Below the pieces are notes generated by a model. It saw only the letters and a list, made by a program, of their open reading frames with translations, did not search any database and had not been told where the DNA came from. Positions 16,380 through 25,196 of a stretch of DNA of 59,530 nucleotides are shown here, piece by piece. The position numbers and the translations under genes were made by a program. Source of the DNA: an uncultured Alphaproteobacteria bacterium (lineage in GTDB: Bacteria; Pseudomonadota; Alphaproteobacteria; Caulobacterales; Caulobacteraceae); contig CALETE010000067.1 of the NCBI GenBank assembly GCA_937920085.1, positions 1 to 59,530 on the forward strand. Reading direction: 5' to 3'. Each line of letters starts with the position of its first letter. Within the stretch, counting starts at the first letter, position 1.

Positions 16380-17243
16380 CTATGTCTGGCAAGTCGGGCA
16401 AAAATAGGTCGACCGGCCAGCTTGGACTTCCCGATGGATGGTGCCAGTGCAGCCGGGGTTGCTGCAGGGCGCGTCTTGGCGGTCATAGGCCCGGAAGCGA
16501 TGTTGGAAATAGCCTAAGGCACCATTGGCCGCAGCGAAATCTCTTAAGGTGGATCCGCCCACCTCAATGGCTTCGATGAGGACCTCTTTTACAATCCGGG
16601 CCAGGATTTCAAGCCTCTCTGGTCCAACCTCTCCGGCGGGGCGGAAGGGTGAGATCTTCGATCTGTTCAGGGCCTCACAGACATAAATATTGCCCAGGCC
16701 AGCCACGACGCGTTGATCCAGCAATAGGGTCTTTGGTCCCTGGGCCCGTCCCTTAAACATTTCCGCCAATCGGTCTGGGCCGAAACCATCGGACAAGGGC
16801 TCTGGGCCCATGGCGGCGAACCAGGGATGTTGATCGAGGGCTGCGGTTTCAATCAGTCCCATAAAGCCGAAGCGTCGGGCGTCATAATAGGTGACCCGTC
16901 CCCCTGCCTGGGTTTCGAACACCACATGGGCGTGCTTGGGGTTAGGGTCCGCAGCATAGTGAAACTCTCCGGGCCGGACTGAGCCCTCAGGCTGAGCAAT
17001 TTCAAAGCGTCCGCTCATGCCCAGATGCATGACCAGGGTCTCCCCGCGGTCAAGGTCGGCCATCAGGTATTTGGCGCGCCGCCGCAGGGCGATGATCTGC
17101 GCACCGGTTAACCGCTGGACAAACCCCTCTGGAAACGGAAAGCGCAGATCCGGACGGCGGGCGTCAACCCGGCGAAGTCTTTGACCCTCTAGGACGGGGG
17201 CCAGACCCCGTCGGACGGTTTCAACTTCGGGGAGCTCAGGCAT
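16380..17243 (-). CDS. mutM: Formamidopyrimidine-DNA glycosylase (MutM/Fpg)
   Basis: A 287-residue base-excision repair enzyme. After Met removal the N-terminus is PELPEVETVRRG, with catalytic Pro2 and Glu3; a conserved Lys lies in RRRAKYLMADL near residue 60; and the C-terminal zinc finger has CSNPGC and CPTC. It removes 8-oxoguanine and other oxidised purines and cuts the abasic site. ATG 17243 is required to place Pro2; an in-frame start at 17258 would add five residues and abolish the catalytic N-terminus. Confidence 0.96.
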   Translation of the reverse strand: MPELPEVETVRRGLAPVLEGQRLRRVDARRPDLRFPFPEGFVQRLTGAQIIALRRRAKYLMADLDRGETLVMHLGMSGRFEIAQPEGSVRPGEFHYAADPNPKHAHVVFETQAGGRVTYYDARRFGFMGLIETAALDQHPWFAAMGPEPLSDGFGPDRLAEMFKGRAQGPKTLLLDQRVVAGLGNIYVCEALNRSKISPFRPAGEVGPERLEILARIVKEVLIEAIEVGGSTLRDFAAANGALGYFQHRFRAYDRQDAPCSNPGCTGTIHREVQAGRSTYFCPTCQT

Positions 17244-17277
17244 GGCCCTGACTCGCATAACTCACCTAGGCTAGGCA

Positions 17278-18066
17278 ATGGTGGCGCATGAGACTGATGA
17301 GCGCTATGAGGCGAGCATGACTGCGACATTCGGATTTCAAGACGTTGATCCCAGTGAAAAGCCGCGCCTGGTGCGGGGTGTTTTCGATCGGGTGGCCCGC
17401 CGCTATGACCTGATGAATGATCTGATGAGCGTTGGCGTTCACAGACTCTGGAAAGACGCGGTGGCGTCACGGCTTAACCCCCAGCCGGGCGAGGTCATCA
17501 TCGACTGCGCTGGCGGAACCGGGGATATGGCCCGCAGATTTGCCCGCATGGCGCGTCGGGCCCAGGAGCGCCGGGGCGGCGAGGACGCCAGAATTTTCGT
17601 CCTCGATTATAATGCCGAAATGGTTGCCTCGGGACGGCAAAAGGGAGGGGAGCCTGAAATCGCCTGGGGGGTCGGTGACGCCCAGCGCCTGCCCCTGCCC
17701 GACGCCTGCGCCGACGCCTATGTGATTTCTTTCGGCATTCGTAATGTCACCGATGTTCAGGCTGCCCTGGTAGAAGCTAGGCGGGTTCTCAAGCCCGGTG
17801 GCCGGTTCCTGTGCCTTGAGTTTTCCAGGCCTGCCACCGATGTCCTGCGGCGCGCCTATGATGCTTATTCCTTTGCCGTGATCCCGGCCATTGGCGAGCT
17901 GGTCGCCAAGGATCGCGCCTCTTATCAGTATCTCGTGGAGAGCATTCGCCGGTTCCCTGACCAAAAGACCTTCGCCAACATGATGGAAAAGGCTGGCTTT
18001 AAGCGGGTCAGCTATACCAACTTCACCGGCGGCGTCGCGGCGCTGCATCAGGGTTGGGCGATCTGA
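17278..18066 (+). CDS. ubiE: Demethylmenaquinone/2-methoxy-6-polyprenyl-benzoquinol methylase UbiE
   Basis: A 262-residue SAM-dependent C-methyltransferase of the UbiE family. Signatures are VFDRVARRYDLMNDLMS (about residues 35-51), the SAM loop IDCAGGTGDMA (about 74-84), and ISFGIRNVTD (about 156-165). It performs a C-methylation in ubiquinone synthesis. The start is uncertain: ATG 17278 or ATG 17317 (MTATFGFQDVD), the latter closer to homologues. It is divergent from mutM and followed 3 bp later by ubiB, the conserved ubiE-ubiB pair. Confidence 0.95.
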   Translation: MVAHETDERYEASMTATFGFQDVDPSEKPRLVRGVFDRVARRYDLMNDLMSVGVHRLWKDAVASRLNPQPGEVIIDCAGGTGDMARRFARMARRAQERRGGEDARIFVLDYNAEMVASGRQKGGEPEIAWGVGDAQRLPLPDACADAYVISFGIRNVTDVQAALVEARRVLKPGGRFLCLEFSRPATDVLRRAYDAYSFAVIPAIGELVAKDRASYQYLVESIRRFPDQKTFANMMEKAGFKRVSYTNFTGGVAALHQGWAI

Positions 18067-18069
18067 TCT

Positions 18070-19560
18070 ATGGGTGGGCTTCGGCGACTCCTTGAAGCCC
18101 TATGGCGGTTGGTTCGGTTTGACGCCCTCCTCCCGCGGGAGGCGCAAAATCACTACCCGCCCGGGCTTCAGGCGCTATCCAAGATACTTCAGGTGTTTTC
18201 CGGCCCCCAAGCCCGGCTGGGACGCCCGGGGGAACGCTTGGCCTTGGCCTTGGAAACCCTTGGGCCTGTGGCCATCAAGCTTGGGCAGCTGCTGTCGACC
18301 CGGGCCGATATCTTTGGCAAGGCCTTTGCCGTCGACCTCGCCAGACTGAAGGATCGGCTGCCGCCCTTCCCGACATCGACCGCCCGTGCCGAGATCGAGC
18401 ACGCCCTTGGGCGTAGCGTCGAAAGCCTCTTTACGAACTTCGAAGATCCCCTGGCCGCCGCATCCCTCGCCCAGGCACATTCGGCCTATCTTTTGGATGG
18501 CCGACATGTGGCGGTAAAAGTGCTTCGCCCGGGCATCGATTTACGTGTGGCTGAAGACGCTGCCGCCATGCGCCTGGCGGCGGGGTTCCTGTCAGGGGTG
18601 TCAGCCACGGCCCGGCGACTTCAGCCCAAGGCCCTGGCTGAAACCGTCATTCGATCTACTGAGCTAGAGTTAGATCTTAGGCTAGAAGCCGCAGGCTGTG
18701 ACGAGTTGCGCGGGATCATGGCGCGCGATGGCTATATGACCGCGCCGCGCATTGTCTGGGAGGGGGTGGGCAAGACTGTCCTGACCCTTGAATGGGCAAG
18801 GGGGCTCCCCCTGTCACGTCCAGAGGCCCTGCTACAGCCAGGACTGGATCGACAGGCCTTGGCCGATAACCTCATTCGCGCCTTTCTGTCTCAGGCCCTC
18901 GATCACGGCGTTTTCCATGCCGACCTGCATGAGGGTAACCTGTTTATAGCCGCCCCCGCGCAGATCGAGGCGGTAGATTTCGGCATTATCGGGCGGCTCG
19001 GGGCACCTGAGCGGCGCTATCTGGCCGAGATCCTCTGGGGGTTTCTGGAACGAGATTATGAGCGGGTTGCCCGCGTCCATTTTGACGCCGGTTATGTGCC
19101 GAGGACCCATTCGGTTTCGGCCTTCGCCCAGGCCCTTCGGGCGGTCGGAGAGCAGGTGTTTGGCCGCCCCGCCAGCGAAGTGCCCATGAGCCGGGTCTTG
19201 ATCCAGCTCTTCGAAATCACCGCAATTTTCGACATGAAGCTAAGACCTGAATTGGTCCTCCTGCAGAAGACCATGGTGGCCGTCGAAGGCGTCGCGCGGG
19301 GCATATGTCCCGATCACGACATGTGGCAGGCGGCGGATCCGGTTGTTCGTCGTTGGATGATGCGGGAACTTTCCCCCGCCGCCCAGGCGCGTCGCTTCCT
19401 ACAGGATGGGGCTGAGGCTTTGCAGAACCTGGCCCGCCTCCTGCAAGCCCCACCCAGCATGCCAGCATCCATACCCCCATCCCCGCCCATCTGGATTTGG
19501 CTTTGCGCCGGCGCGGTGATCATGGCTGCGGGCGTCCTGCTCGGCGCCTGGGCTTTTTAG
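18070..19560 (+). CDS. ubiB: Ubiquinone biosynthesis accessory kinase-like protein UbiB
   Basis: A 496-residue ABC1/ADCK-family atypical kinase. The KxGQ motif appears as AIKLGQLLSTRADIF (about residues 74-88), the catalytic-loop motif is HADLHEGNLF (about 284-293), and the metal-binding DFG-like segment is AVDFGIIGRLG (about 300-310). A C-terminal membrane helix (about 473-496) anchors it to the inner membrane. UbiB proteins have ATPase activity needed for coenzyme Q synthesis or distribution. It is cotranscribed with ubiE. Confidence 0.95.
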   Translation: MGGLRRLLEALWRLVRFDALLPREAQNHYPPGLQALSKILQVFSGPQARLGRPGERLALALETLGPVAIKLGQLLSTRADIFGKAFAVDLARLKDRLPPFPTSTARAEIEHALGRSVESLFTNFEDPLAAASLAQAHSAYLLDGRHVAVKVLRPGIDLRVAEDAAAMRLAAGFLSGVSATARRLQPKALAETVIRSTELELDLRLEAAGCDELRGIMARDGYMTAPRIVWEGVGKTVLTLEWARGLPLSRPEALLQPGLDRQALADNLIRAFLSQALDHGVFHADLHEGNLFIAAPAQIEAVDFGIIGRLGAPERRYLAEILWGFLERDYERVARVHFDAGYVPRTHSVSAFAQALRAVGEQVFGRPASEVPMSRVLIQLFEITAIFDMKLRPELVLLQKTMVAVEGVARGICPDHDMWQAADPVVRRWMMRELSPAAQARRFLQDGAEALQNLARLLQAPPSMPASIPPSPPIWIWLCAGAVIMAAGVLLGAWAF

Positions 19561-19574
19561 AGACCTCTTGCTTC

Positions 19575-19588
19575 GGACGGTTCCGTCC
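19575..19588. terminator. Possible hairpin between convergent ubiB and lipoprotein gene
   Basis: GGACGG and CCGTCC form a short palindrome (19575-19588), with imperfect extension by flanking CTCTT and AAAGAG. It lies between two convergent stops 51 bp apart and could end either transcript. There is no clear U-tract, so support is weak. Confidence 0.25.
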
Positions 19589-19611
19589 AAAGAGATGGAG
19601 GCGCTCTCGAC

Positions 19612-20184
19612 CTAGCCCTCTGTGTCGCTGCTACGCCGGTCGGCCCTGACCGTCTGGCGCCTTGCCTCCCGGGCCTTTTGCACATCCCAGTAGGCCGGGC
19701 CCTGGTCGGGCTTGAACATGGCGCGGGGAACCCCGTCCTTGGTGGCTACAGCGAAGATATTGTCCTTGGCGTCATAGATCAGCACATCCCCATTTTCCCG
19801 CTTCAGGGTTTGGGCCCCAGCCGGGGGATGGCCAACAAAGGTTTGAGCCTTCTTGATATAACTATCCAAATTCGAGGCCCCGAAATCCTCGCCATTGCGG
19901 GCAAAGCTTCTTTCGGCATTCTCCTCTGCCGACCCCTTCTTGCTGGAGGACCAGATGGCCTTGCCATTGATCTGCCGGACGGGTCCCTGCGACCCGGCAT
20001 CTGCCTGAGCGTAAGACCTCACGCGGGGGGTGTTATCTTGGTCGGCATCTGTGGGTGAGGTTGTTGCATAATGACCTGACCTGTCGCCAGCTTCCGTCCG
20101 CGTGGCGACCGCGGATGACCTCTCACAGGCGGCCAAGAGGATGAGGGCGAGGCCAAACGCGACAACACTGCGGGTTTTTGACAT
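19612..20184 (-). CDS. Putative lipoprotein with a polymorphic-toxin-like C-terminal domain
   Basis: A 190-residue protein. Residues 1-20 are a lipoprotein signal (lipobox LAAC, Cys20), 21-75 are low-complexity and polar, and 76-172 form a conserved-looking module. The module contains SAEENAERSFARNG (85-98), FVGHPPAG (116-123), RENGDVLIYD (129-138), NIFAV (142-146), GVPRAMFKPDQG (151-162) and YW (165-166). From memory, the spacing of these blocks (SAEENA ... PPxG ... NGD ... Y ... N-FAV ... G-PRTMFKP ... YW) resembles C-terminal toxin modules of contact-dependent and Rhs-type polymorphic toxins. That is an inference; catalytic function is not shown, and no adjacent immunity gene is evident. 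The gene stands alone between ubiB and coaBC. Confidence 0.75.
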   Translation of the reverse strand: MSKTRSVVAFGLALILLAACERSSAVATRTEAGDRSGHYATTSPTDADQDNTPRVRSYAQADAGSQGPVRQINGKAIWSSSKKGSAEENAERSFARNGEDFGASNLDSYIKKAQTFVGHPPAGAQTLKRENGDVLIYDAKDNIFAVATKDGVPRAMFKPDQGPAYWDVQKAREARRQTVRADRRSSDTEG

Positions 20185-20354
20185 GCATTATCTCCATACG
20201 CTATGGGTTTCGGAACAAAGTAAGAACACATATTCTGCGTTGTCGAATCCTTTTTTGCATCTATGCCGACGCAACCGCCCTTCATCGAAAAGGACTTCGC
20301 ACTTTTGTCATTCCGGCCTTAGAAGGCTGAGGTTTTCGCGGAGGTGCGGTTCCC

Positions 20355-21548
20355 GTGTCGCAAATGCGCATACTCTTGATCGTCGGTGGCGGGATCGCCG
20401 CCTATAAGAGCCTTGAACTCATTCGACTTCTCCGAAAGTCGGGGGCAGATGTTCGGGTCATTTTGACCTCGGCAGGGGCACAGTTTGTCACCCCCTTGTC
20501 CCTCGCGGCCCTCTCTGAAAACCCTGTCCATACGGACCTGTTCAGCCTGACGGATGAAGCTGAAATGGGTCATATCCAATTGTCCCGGGCGGCTGATCTT
20601 GTGGTTGTCGCCCCAGCCACCGCTGACCTCATGGCCAAGGCCGCCCAGGGTCTGGCCAATGACCTCGCATCGACGGTTCTGCTGGCGACCGATAAGTCGG
20701 TCCTCATGGCCCCGGCCATGAATGTACGCATGTGGGATCATGCGGCCACCCAGCGAAATCTCGCCACCCTTCAGGGCGACGGTGTCATCTTTGTCGGCCC
20801 AAATGACGGCGATATGGCCTGCGGAGAATTTGGGCCGGGTCGCATGGCCGAGCCTGCGGAAATCCACGCAGCTATTCTCGAAAAGCTGTCGGGTGCGCCA
20901 AAGCCTCTGGCGGGACGGCGGGCTATTGTCACGGCTGGACCGACGGCCGAACCCCTTGATCCTGTGCGCTATCTGACCAATCGTTCAAGCGGCAAGCAGG
21001 GCTTTGCCATTGCCGCAGCCCTGGCCCAGCTCGGCGCTGACGTGACCCTTGTGGCCGGGCCCGTAGCCCTCGCAACCCCTACGGGGGTCAAGCGAGTGGA
21101 TGTGGAAACCGCCCGGGAGATGCTGGCGGCCTGTCAGTCTGCCCTGCCGGCAGACATCGCCGTTTGCGTCGCCGCCGTGGCCGATTGGCGGCCCGCAGAT
21201 GTCGCCAGCCAAAAGACCAAGAAGACCCCGGGGGGCGGACCACCCCCTCTGACCCTTGTCGAAAATCCAGACATTTTAGCCACCCTCTCCAAAGGTGAGA
21301 CGCGCCCCACCCTGGTGGTCGGCTTTGCCGCTGAAACCGAGAATGTCGAAGCCTATGCTCAGGCCAAGCTCGCCAAGAAGGGCTGTGACTGGATTATCGC
21401 CAATGATGTTTCTATCGCCGGGACCATGGGGGGCGATGACAATGCCATCTCGATTGTCACGACATCAGGTATTGAGCGCTGGTCGCGGCTGGCAAAATCG
21501 GAGGTTGCCGACAAGTTGGCGGCCAGAATGGCGGAAGGTTTGACATGA
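20355..21548 (+). CDS. coaBC: Bifunctional phosphopantothenoylcysteine decarboxylase/phosphopantothenate-cysteine ligase
   Basis: A 397-residue bifunctional enzyme of coenzyme A synthesis. The N-terminal CoaC flavoprotein domain (about 1-185) has the catalytic His73 (MGHIQLSRAADL), the PAMNVRMW motif and the active-site Cys156 (ACGEFGPGRM). The C-terminal CoaB domain (about 190-395) begins RRAIVTAGPTAEPLDPVR. Together they convert 4'-phosphopantothenate and cysteine to 4'-phosphopantetheine. Start is GTG 20355 or ATG 20364. The stop overlaps the dut ATG by 4 bp; coaBC-dut is a classic pairing. Confidence 0.96.
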   Translation: MSQMRILLIVGGGIAAYKSLELIRLLRKSGADVRVILTSAGAQFVTPLSLAALSENPVHTDLFSLTDEAEMGHIQLSRAADLVVVAPATADLMAKAAQGLANDLASTVLLATDKSVLMAPAMNVRMWDHAATQRNLATLQGDGVIFVGPNDGDMACGEFGPGRMAEPAEIHAAILEKLSGAPKPLAGRRAIVTAGPTAEPLDPVRYLTNRSSGKQGFAIAAALAQLGADVTLVAGPVALATPTGVKRVDVETAREMLAACQSALPADIAVCVAAVADWRPADVASQKTKKTPGGGPPPLTLVENPDILATLSKGETRPTLVVGFAAETENVEAYAQAKLAKKGCDWIIANDVSIAGTMGGDDNAISIVTTSGIERWSRLAKSEVADKLAARMAEGLT

Positions 21549-22000
21549 AGCCCATGATCCCTGTGGTCCGACTGGCCCATAATCAGGACCTACCCCTTCC
21601 GGCCTATGAAACCGCTGAGGCCGCAGGCATGGACCTCCGGGCCGCTGTGCCCGCCGACGAGCCCTTTGTCCTAAAGCCCGGCGCCCGGGCGGCCATTCCG
21701 ACCGGGTTGGCCTTTGCGATCCCGTCCGGGTTTGAGGGTCAGGTTCGGCCCCGCTCGGGTCTTGCCCTGAAGTCTGGCATTACCCAGGCCAATACCCCGG
21801 GCACCATCGACGCCGACTATCGCGGGGAAGTGAAGGTCATTTTGATCAACCTTGGCGAGGATGATTTCTTGATCCGTCGCGGGGACCGTATCGGCCAGAT
21901 GATTGTGGCACCCGTGGTTCAAGCTGGATGGATCGAAGTCGACAGCCTGGACGAAACCGAACGGGGCGTGGGGGGCTTTGGCTCCACCGGCGCCCAATAA
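21545..22000 (+). CDS. dut: dUTP diphosphatase (dUTPase)
   Basis: A 151-residue trimeric-type dUTPase with all five motifs in order: AGMDLRAAV, PRSGLALKSGI, GTIDADYRGEVKVILIN, RGDRIGQMIVAP and the C-terminal RGVGGFGSTG. It hydrolyses dUTP to dUMP, keeping uracil out of DNA and supplying thymidylate synthase. It is translationally coupled to coaBC and followed 15 bp later by a phosphatase gene. Confidence 0.97.
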   Translation: MKPMIPVVRLAHNQDLPLPAYETAEAAGMDLRAAVPADEPFVLKPGARAAIPTGLAFAIPSGFEGQVRPRSGLALKSGITQANTPGTIDADYRGEVKVILINLGEDDFLIRRGDRIGQMIVAPVVQAGWIEVDSLDETERGVGGFGSTGAQ

Positions 22001-22015
22001 CTGATCGGAGCTGAT

Positions 22016-22585
22016 ATGGAACTTCTCTTGGTTCGTCACGGTCGCCCCGAGCGTCGGGAAGATACCTCGGACCCGCACCTGGCCTCCGAAGGCCATGAGC
22101 AGGCGCGCAAGGTTGCCGATTGGCTGTCGGCTGAACATATTGATGCGGTCTGGTCGAGCCCCATGCTCCGCGCCTTTCAGACGGCTGAGCCCTTTGCCGG
22201 CCTTTCCGGTCATGAAATCCGCCAGCACGAGGGGGTGGTGGAATTTGACCGGTCCTCTGGGGTCTATATTCCCACCGAAGAGCTCAAGCGCGAAAACTAT
22301 GCCGCCTGGCAGGCCATGGCCCAGGGGGGCGACAGCGTCGACATGGGCGAGTTTCAGGTCACCGTCGTGGCGGCGATCGAGGAGATTATCGCCGCCCATC
22401 CCGGGCAGAAGGTCGCCATCTTCTGCCATGGCGGGGTGATCAATGTCTGGGCAGCCCATGTTCTTGGCATACCGCCCAAGGTGTTTTTCGAGGCTGATTA
22501 TACCAGCATCAACCGGTTCATGGCCGCCCGCAGTGGCCAGCGCGCCGTGGTGAGCCTCAACGAGCGGGCGCACCTTAGGGTGTAG
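22016..22585 (+). CDS. Histidine phosphatase family protein
   Basis: A 189-residue phosphoglycerate-mutase-like protein. The catalytic RHG is R7-H8-G9 (LLLVRHGRPE), and the second catalytic His is H138 (FCHGGV). Other active-site segments are WSSPMLRAFQTAE (about 43-55). The substrate cannot be read from sequence; SixA-, CobC- and GpmB-like activities are all possible. It lies in an apparent coaBC-dut operon but has no obvious link to CoA or nucleotide metabolism. Confidence 0.88.
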   Translation: MELLLVRHGRPERREDTSDPHLASEGHEQARKVADWLSAEHIDAVWSSPMLRAFQTAEPFAGLSGHEIRQHEGVVEFDRSSGVYIPTEELKRENYAAWQAMAQGGDSVDMGEFQVTVVAAIEEIIAAHPGQKVAIFCHGGVINVWAAHVLGIPPKVFFEADYTSINRFMAARSGQRAVVSLNERAHLRV

Positions 22586-22662
22586 ATCGGGGTTTTCAGA
22601 CCCGAAGTCTTGACCTAGCCTCCTGTCCAATAAAGCGGGGTCATACCCCGGTAGGAGGAAAC

Positions 22663-23760
22663 ATGGCTGTCTCGACCTTTCCCAGGACTGTGCAAGACAT
22701 CACGCCAGACTGGCTGACCGGCGCCTTGCGGCAAAAGGGCGTGCTAAGTGGCGCGGCGGTGTCGAGCATCACAGCAGAACCCATGGGTGTCGGCCTGGGC
22801 TTTATGAGCGCCATGCAGCGCCTGAGCCTGACCTATGATGGCCCTGCGCCTGACGCCCCCACCCGATTGATCGCCAAGCTGGCCCCCTTGGATCCTGGGG
22901 CGCGGCAAATCGATTTGGTCTTCCAGTTCTATGAAAAGGAGACCGGTTTCTACCGCCTTCTGCAGGATGAAACGCCGATCCGAACCCCCCGCGCCTATTG
23001 TGCGGAGTTCGATCCCCAGTCCCATGATTTTATTTTGCTGATGGAGGATCTTTCACCGGCAAGATTGGGTGATCATCTGGCTGGGATGAGCCCGACAGAC
23101 GCAGGTCTCGCCATTGACGCAGTCGCGGCCTTGCATGGCCGGTGGTGGCGGTCGCCCAAGCTCTCTGAAATGCCGTGGCTGCTGGAGATCAACTCACCTC
23201 AGATGAAGGGTCTGCAGGGTGTCTATCAGCAGTGCTGGCCGGCCGTTGTCGACTTCCTCGGGGACCGCATGCCTGAGGCCATGCGCAAGACCGGCGAGCA
23301 GTTGGCGACCCGCATCGAGGCCATGATGGACTTGGCCGCTGACATGCCTCGCACCATCATGCACGGGGACTATCGCGCCGATAACATGTTCTTCGAGGTG
23401 GGGGAGGCCAAGGAGCCCTTCGCCATCGCCGACTGGCAGGTCATGCTGGAAGGCCCCGCAGCCTTTGACCTTGCCTATATGGTATCAGGCAGTCTCAAGC
23501 CTGACATTCGCCGCGCCTGTCAGGACGACCTGGTGGTCCGTCACCATGCGGGCCTGGTGAAGGCCGGCGTGAGCGATTATTCCCTCAAGGACCTGCAGGC
23601 GGACTATCGCGTCTGCGCCACCCTCGGCTGGTGCTGGCCTGTGGTGGCCATTGGGTCCCTCGACATGGCCAATGAGCGCGGCGTCGCCACCTTCTACGCC
23701 TGGGCGGAGCGGGTCATGGGGACAGTGCTCGATCTCGATGGCGGAGCCGTGATCCCCTAA
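22663..23760 (+). CDS. Phosphotransferase, aminoglycoside-phosphotransferase/EcKinase-like
   Basis: A 365-residue protein with a protein-kinase-like fold. The catalytic loop is HGDYRADN (H234, D236, N241) and the metal-binding Asp is D257 in IADWQVM. It begins after a strong AGGAGG-type site just before ATG 22663. Members of this APH/CHK-type group phosphorylate small molecules; substrates are mostly unknown and the group is often found near acyl-CoA genes. It is not a recognised antibiotic-resistance enzyme by sequence. The stop overlaps that of the convergent amidase by 4 bp. Confidence 0.85.
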   Translation: MAVSTFPRTVQDITPDWLTGALRQKGVLSGAAVSSITAEPMGVGLGFMSAMQRLSLTYDGPAPDAPTRLIAKLAPLDPGARQIDLVFQFYEKETGFYRLLQDETPIRTPRAYCAEFDPQSHDFILLMEDLSPARLGDHLAGMSPTDAGLAIDAVAALHGRWWRSPKLSEMPWLLEINSPQMKGLQGVYQQCWPAVVDFLGDRMPEAMRKTGEQLATRIEAMMDLAADMPRTIMHGDYRADNMFFEVGEAKEPFAIADWQVMLEGPAAFDLAYMVSGSLKPDIRRACQDDLVVRHHAGLVKAGVSDYSLKDLQADYRVCATLGWCWPVVAIGSLDMANERGVATFYAWAERVMGTVLDLDGGAVIP

Positions 23761-25184
23761 AGATTTGGGGCGACAAAGCTCCTGATCTCAGCGAAGGCCG
23801 CTGCCACCGATAGGGTGAGGGCGTCGCCGTGTTCTGGGCCAATAATCTGGGCCCCAACTGGCAAACCTGAGGCCGTAAGACCTGCGGGTACGCAGGTCGC
23901 GGGCAGGCGGCAAACCGTCGCTAGAGATATCCAGTCCAGCATGGAGGCATAGGGAATTGTCTGCCCACCTGTCAGGGACAGGACCCGGCTATTGAAGGGG
24001 CCATGGTCATGGGGGAAGGCAGCAACCGGCGTAACCGGTGCCAGCAGGACATCATAGCGTTCGAAGGTCGAGGCGATCTGGTCACAGAGGTTCGCCCGGG
24101 CTTCGTCGGCCTCCAGCCACTCCAGGTGGGTTGCCGTATAGGATAGGACCTGCCCCGCCATGGGGGTTCCAGCTGCCTTGGCCGCAAGGGCCGCTGGGCG
24201 CATGGACATGAGGTTCTCCAGGACCTCAAGCGGAAGATCCTGGGCCAAGGCGGCGCCCAGCAGGGTTTGGTAGGTCTCCTTCAGCCGACCAGCATCCACC
24301 GGGCTGGAGATCAGATCCACCCTTGCGCCGGCGTCTTCCAGTTGGCGAGCATAGGCTTCGATGACGAGGCGAGACTGGGAATCGAGGTGATAGAGGGGCT
24401 CGTCCAGCCAGAGCCCAACACGCAAATGATCGAGCTTTGGCGTTTCTAGAGCTGAAATCTGCTGTCGGGACAGAATGGAAAACAACAGCTGCAAGTCCCG
24501 TGCAGACCGGGCCATGGGCCCAACCACATTCAGATCCCTCGGGGCCTTGGCCCCGGGTGCCGGCGGCACATGGCCTCGCTGAGACACCGCCTGCCAGGTG
24601 GGCTTGTGGGAATAGACCCCGCAGAAATTTGCAGGGACCCGCAAGGACCCCCCAATATCTGAGCCAATTTCCAGGGCGGTAATCCCTGTGGCCAAGGACC
24701 CAGCTGCGCCCCCGGATGATCCGCCGGTGGTTCGACTTGGGTCCCACGGATTGTTCGAGGTCCCATAGAGGCTGTTAAAGCTCTGCCAGTCTCCGGCCAT
24801 GACTGGCACATTGGTCTTGCCCCAAAACACAGCCCCGGCCGCGCGGGCCCGGGCGACCGTCTCAGCGTCGTCGCAGGCGGCGCGCTCCCGCAGGTTTTGA
24901 ACCCCGGCGCTGGCCGGCATGCCGACCACGTCTAGGGTGTCCTTCAAGGTCATGGGCAGACCCGCCAGGGGCCCCAAGGTCTCGCCCCGCGCCCTGCGAT
25001 CATCCAGTGCCTTGGCCGAAGCCCTGGCATTTTCGATATCGTGAACCACCACAAGATTGAGGCTCTTGCGGAGTGCAGCCTCTCGGGCTGTGGCGAGGTC
25101 CAACAGTTCAACTGCAGAGACCTTACCCGCGGCAAGCATGGCCAGCTGGTCGGTGGCGTCTAGGGCGAGGATGTCAGCGGTCAT
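23757..25184 (-). CDS. Amidase, amidase-signature family
   Basis: A 475-residue amidase-signature enzyme with the full Ser-Ser-Lys triad: K81 (LPMTLKDTLD), S156 (TTGGSSGGA) and S180 (GSDIGGSLR). The 75- and 24-residue spacings equal those of fatty acid amide hydrolase. It hydrolyses an amide of unknown identity. It is probably not GatA: no gatB or gatC is nearby, and the substrate-binding half differs. Its start lies 12 bp after the dapB stop on the minus strand, so the two may be cotranscribed. Confidence 0.9.
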   Translation of the reverse strand: MTADILALDATDQLAMLAAGKVSAVELLDLATAREAALRKSLNLVVVHDIENARASAKALDDRRARGETLGPLAGLPMTLKDTLDVVGMPASAGVQNLRERAACDDAETVARARAAGAVFWGKTNVPVMAGDWQSFNSLYGTSNNPWDPSRTTGGSSGGAAGSLATGITALEIGSDIGGSLRVPANFCGVYSHKPTWQAVSQRGHVPPAPGAKAPRDLNVVGPMARSARDLQLLFSILSRQQISALETPKLDHLRVGLWLDEPLYHLDSQSRLVIEAYARQLEDAGARVDLISSPVDAGRLKETYQTLLGAALAQDLPLEVLENLMSMRPAALAAKAAGTPMAGQVLSYTATHLEWLEADEARANLCDQIASTFERYDVLLAPVTPVAAFPHDHGPFNSRVLSLTGGQTIPYASMLDWISLATVCRLPATCVPAGLTASGLPVGAQIIGPEHGDALTLSVAAAFAEIRSFVAPNL

Positions 25185-25196
25185 GGGGTTTTCCAG

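Noticed and set aside
22663..23760. Antibiotic-resistance aminoglycoside phosphotransferase
   Set aside because: It shares the APH-like catalytic motifs, but length and flanking sequence fit the small-molecule kinase group common in environmental alphaproteobacteria, and there is no mobile context.
23757..25184. GatA subunit of glutamyl-tRNA amidotransferase
   Set aside because: No gatB or gatC is adjacent; only the amidase-signature core is shared.
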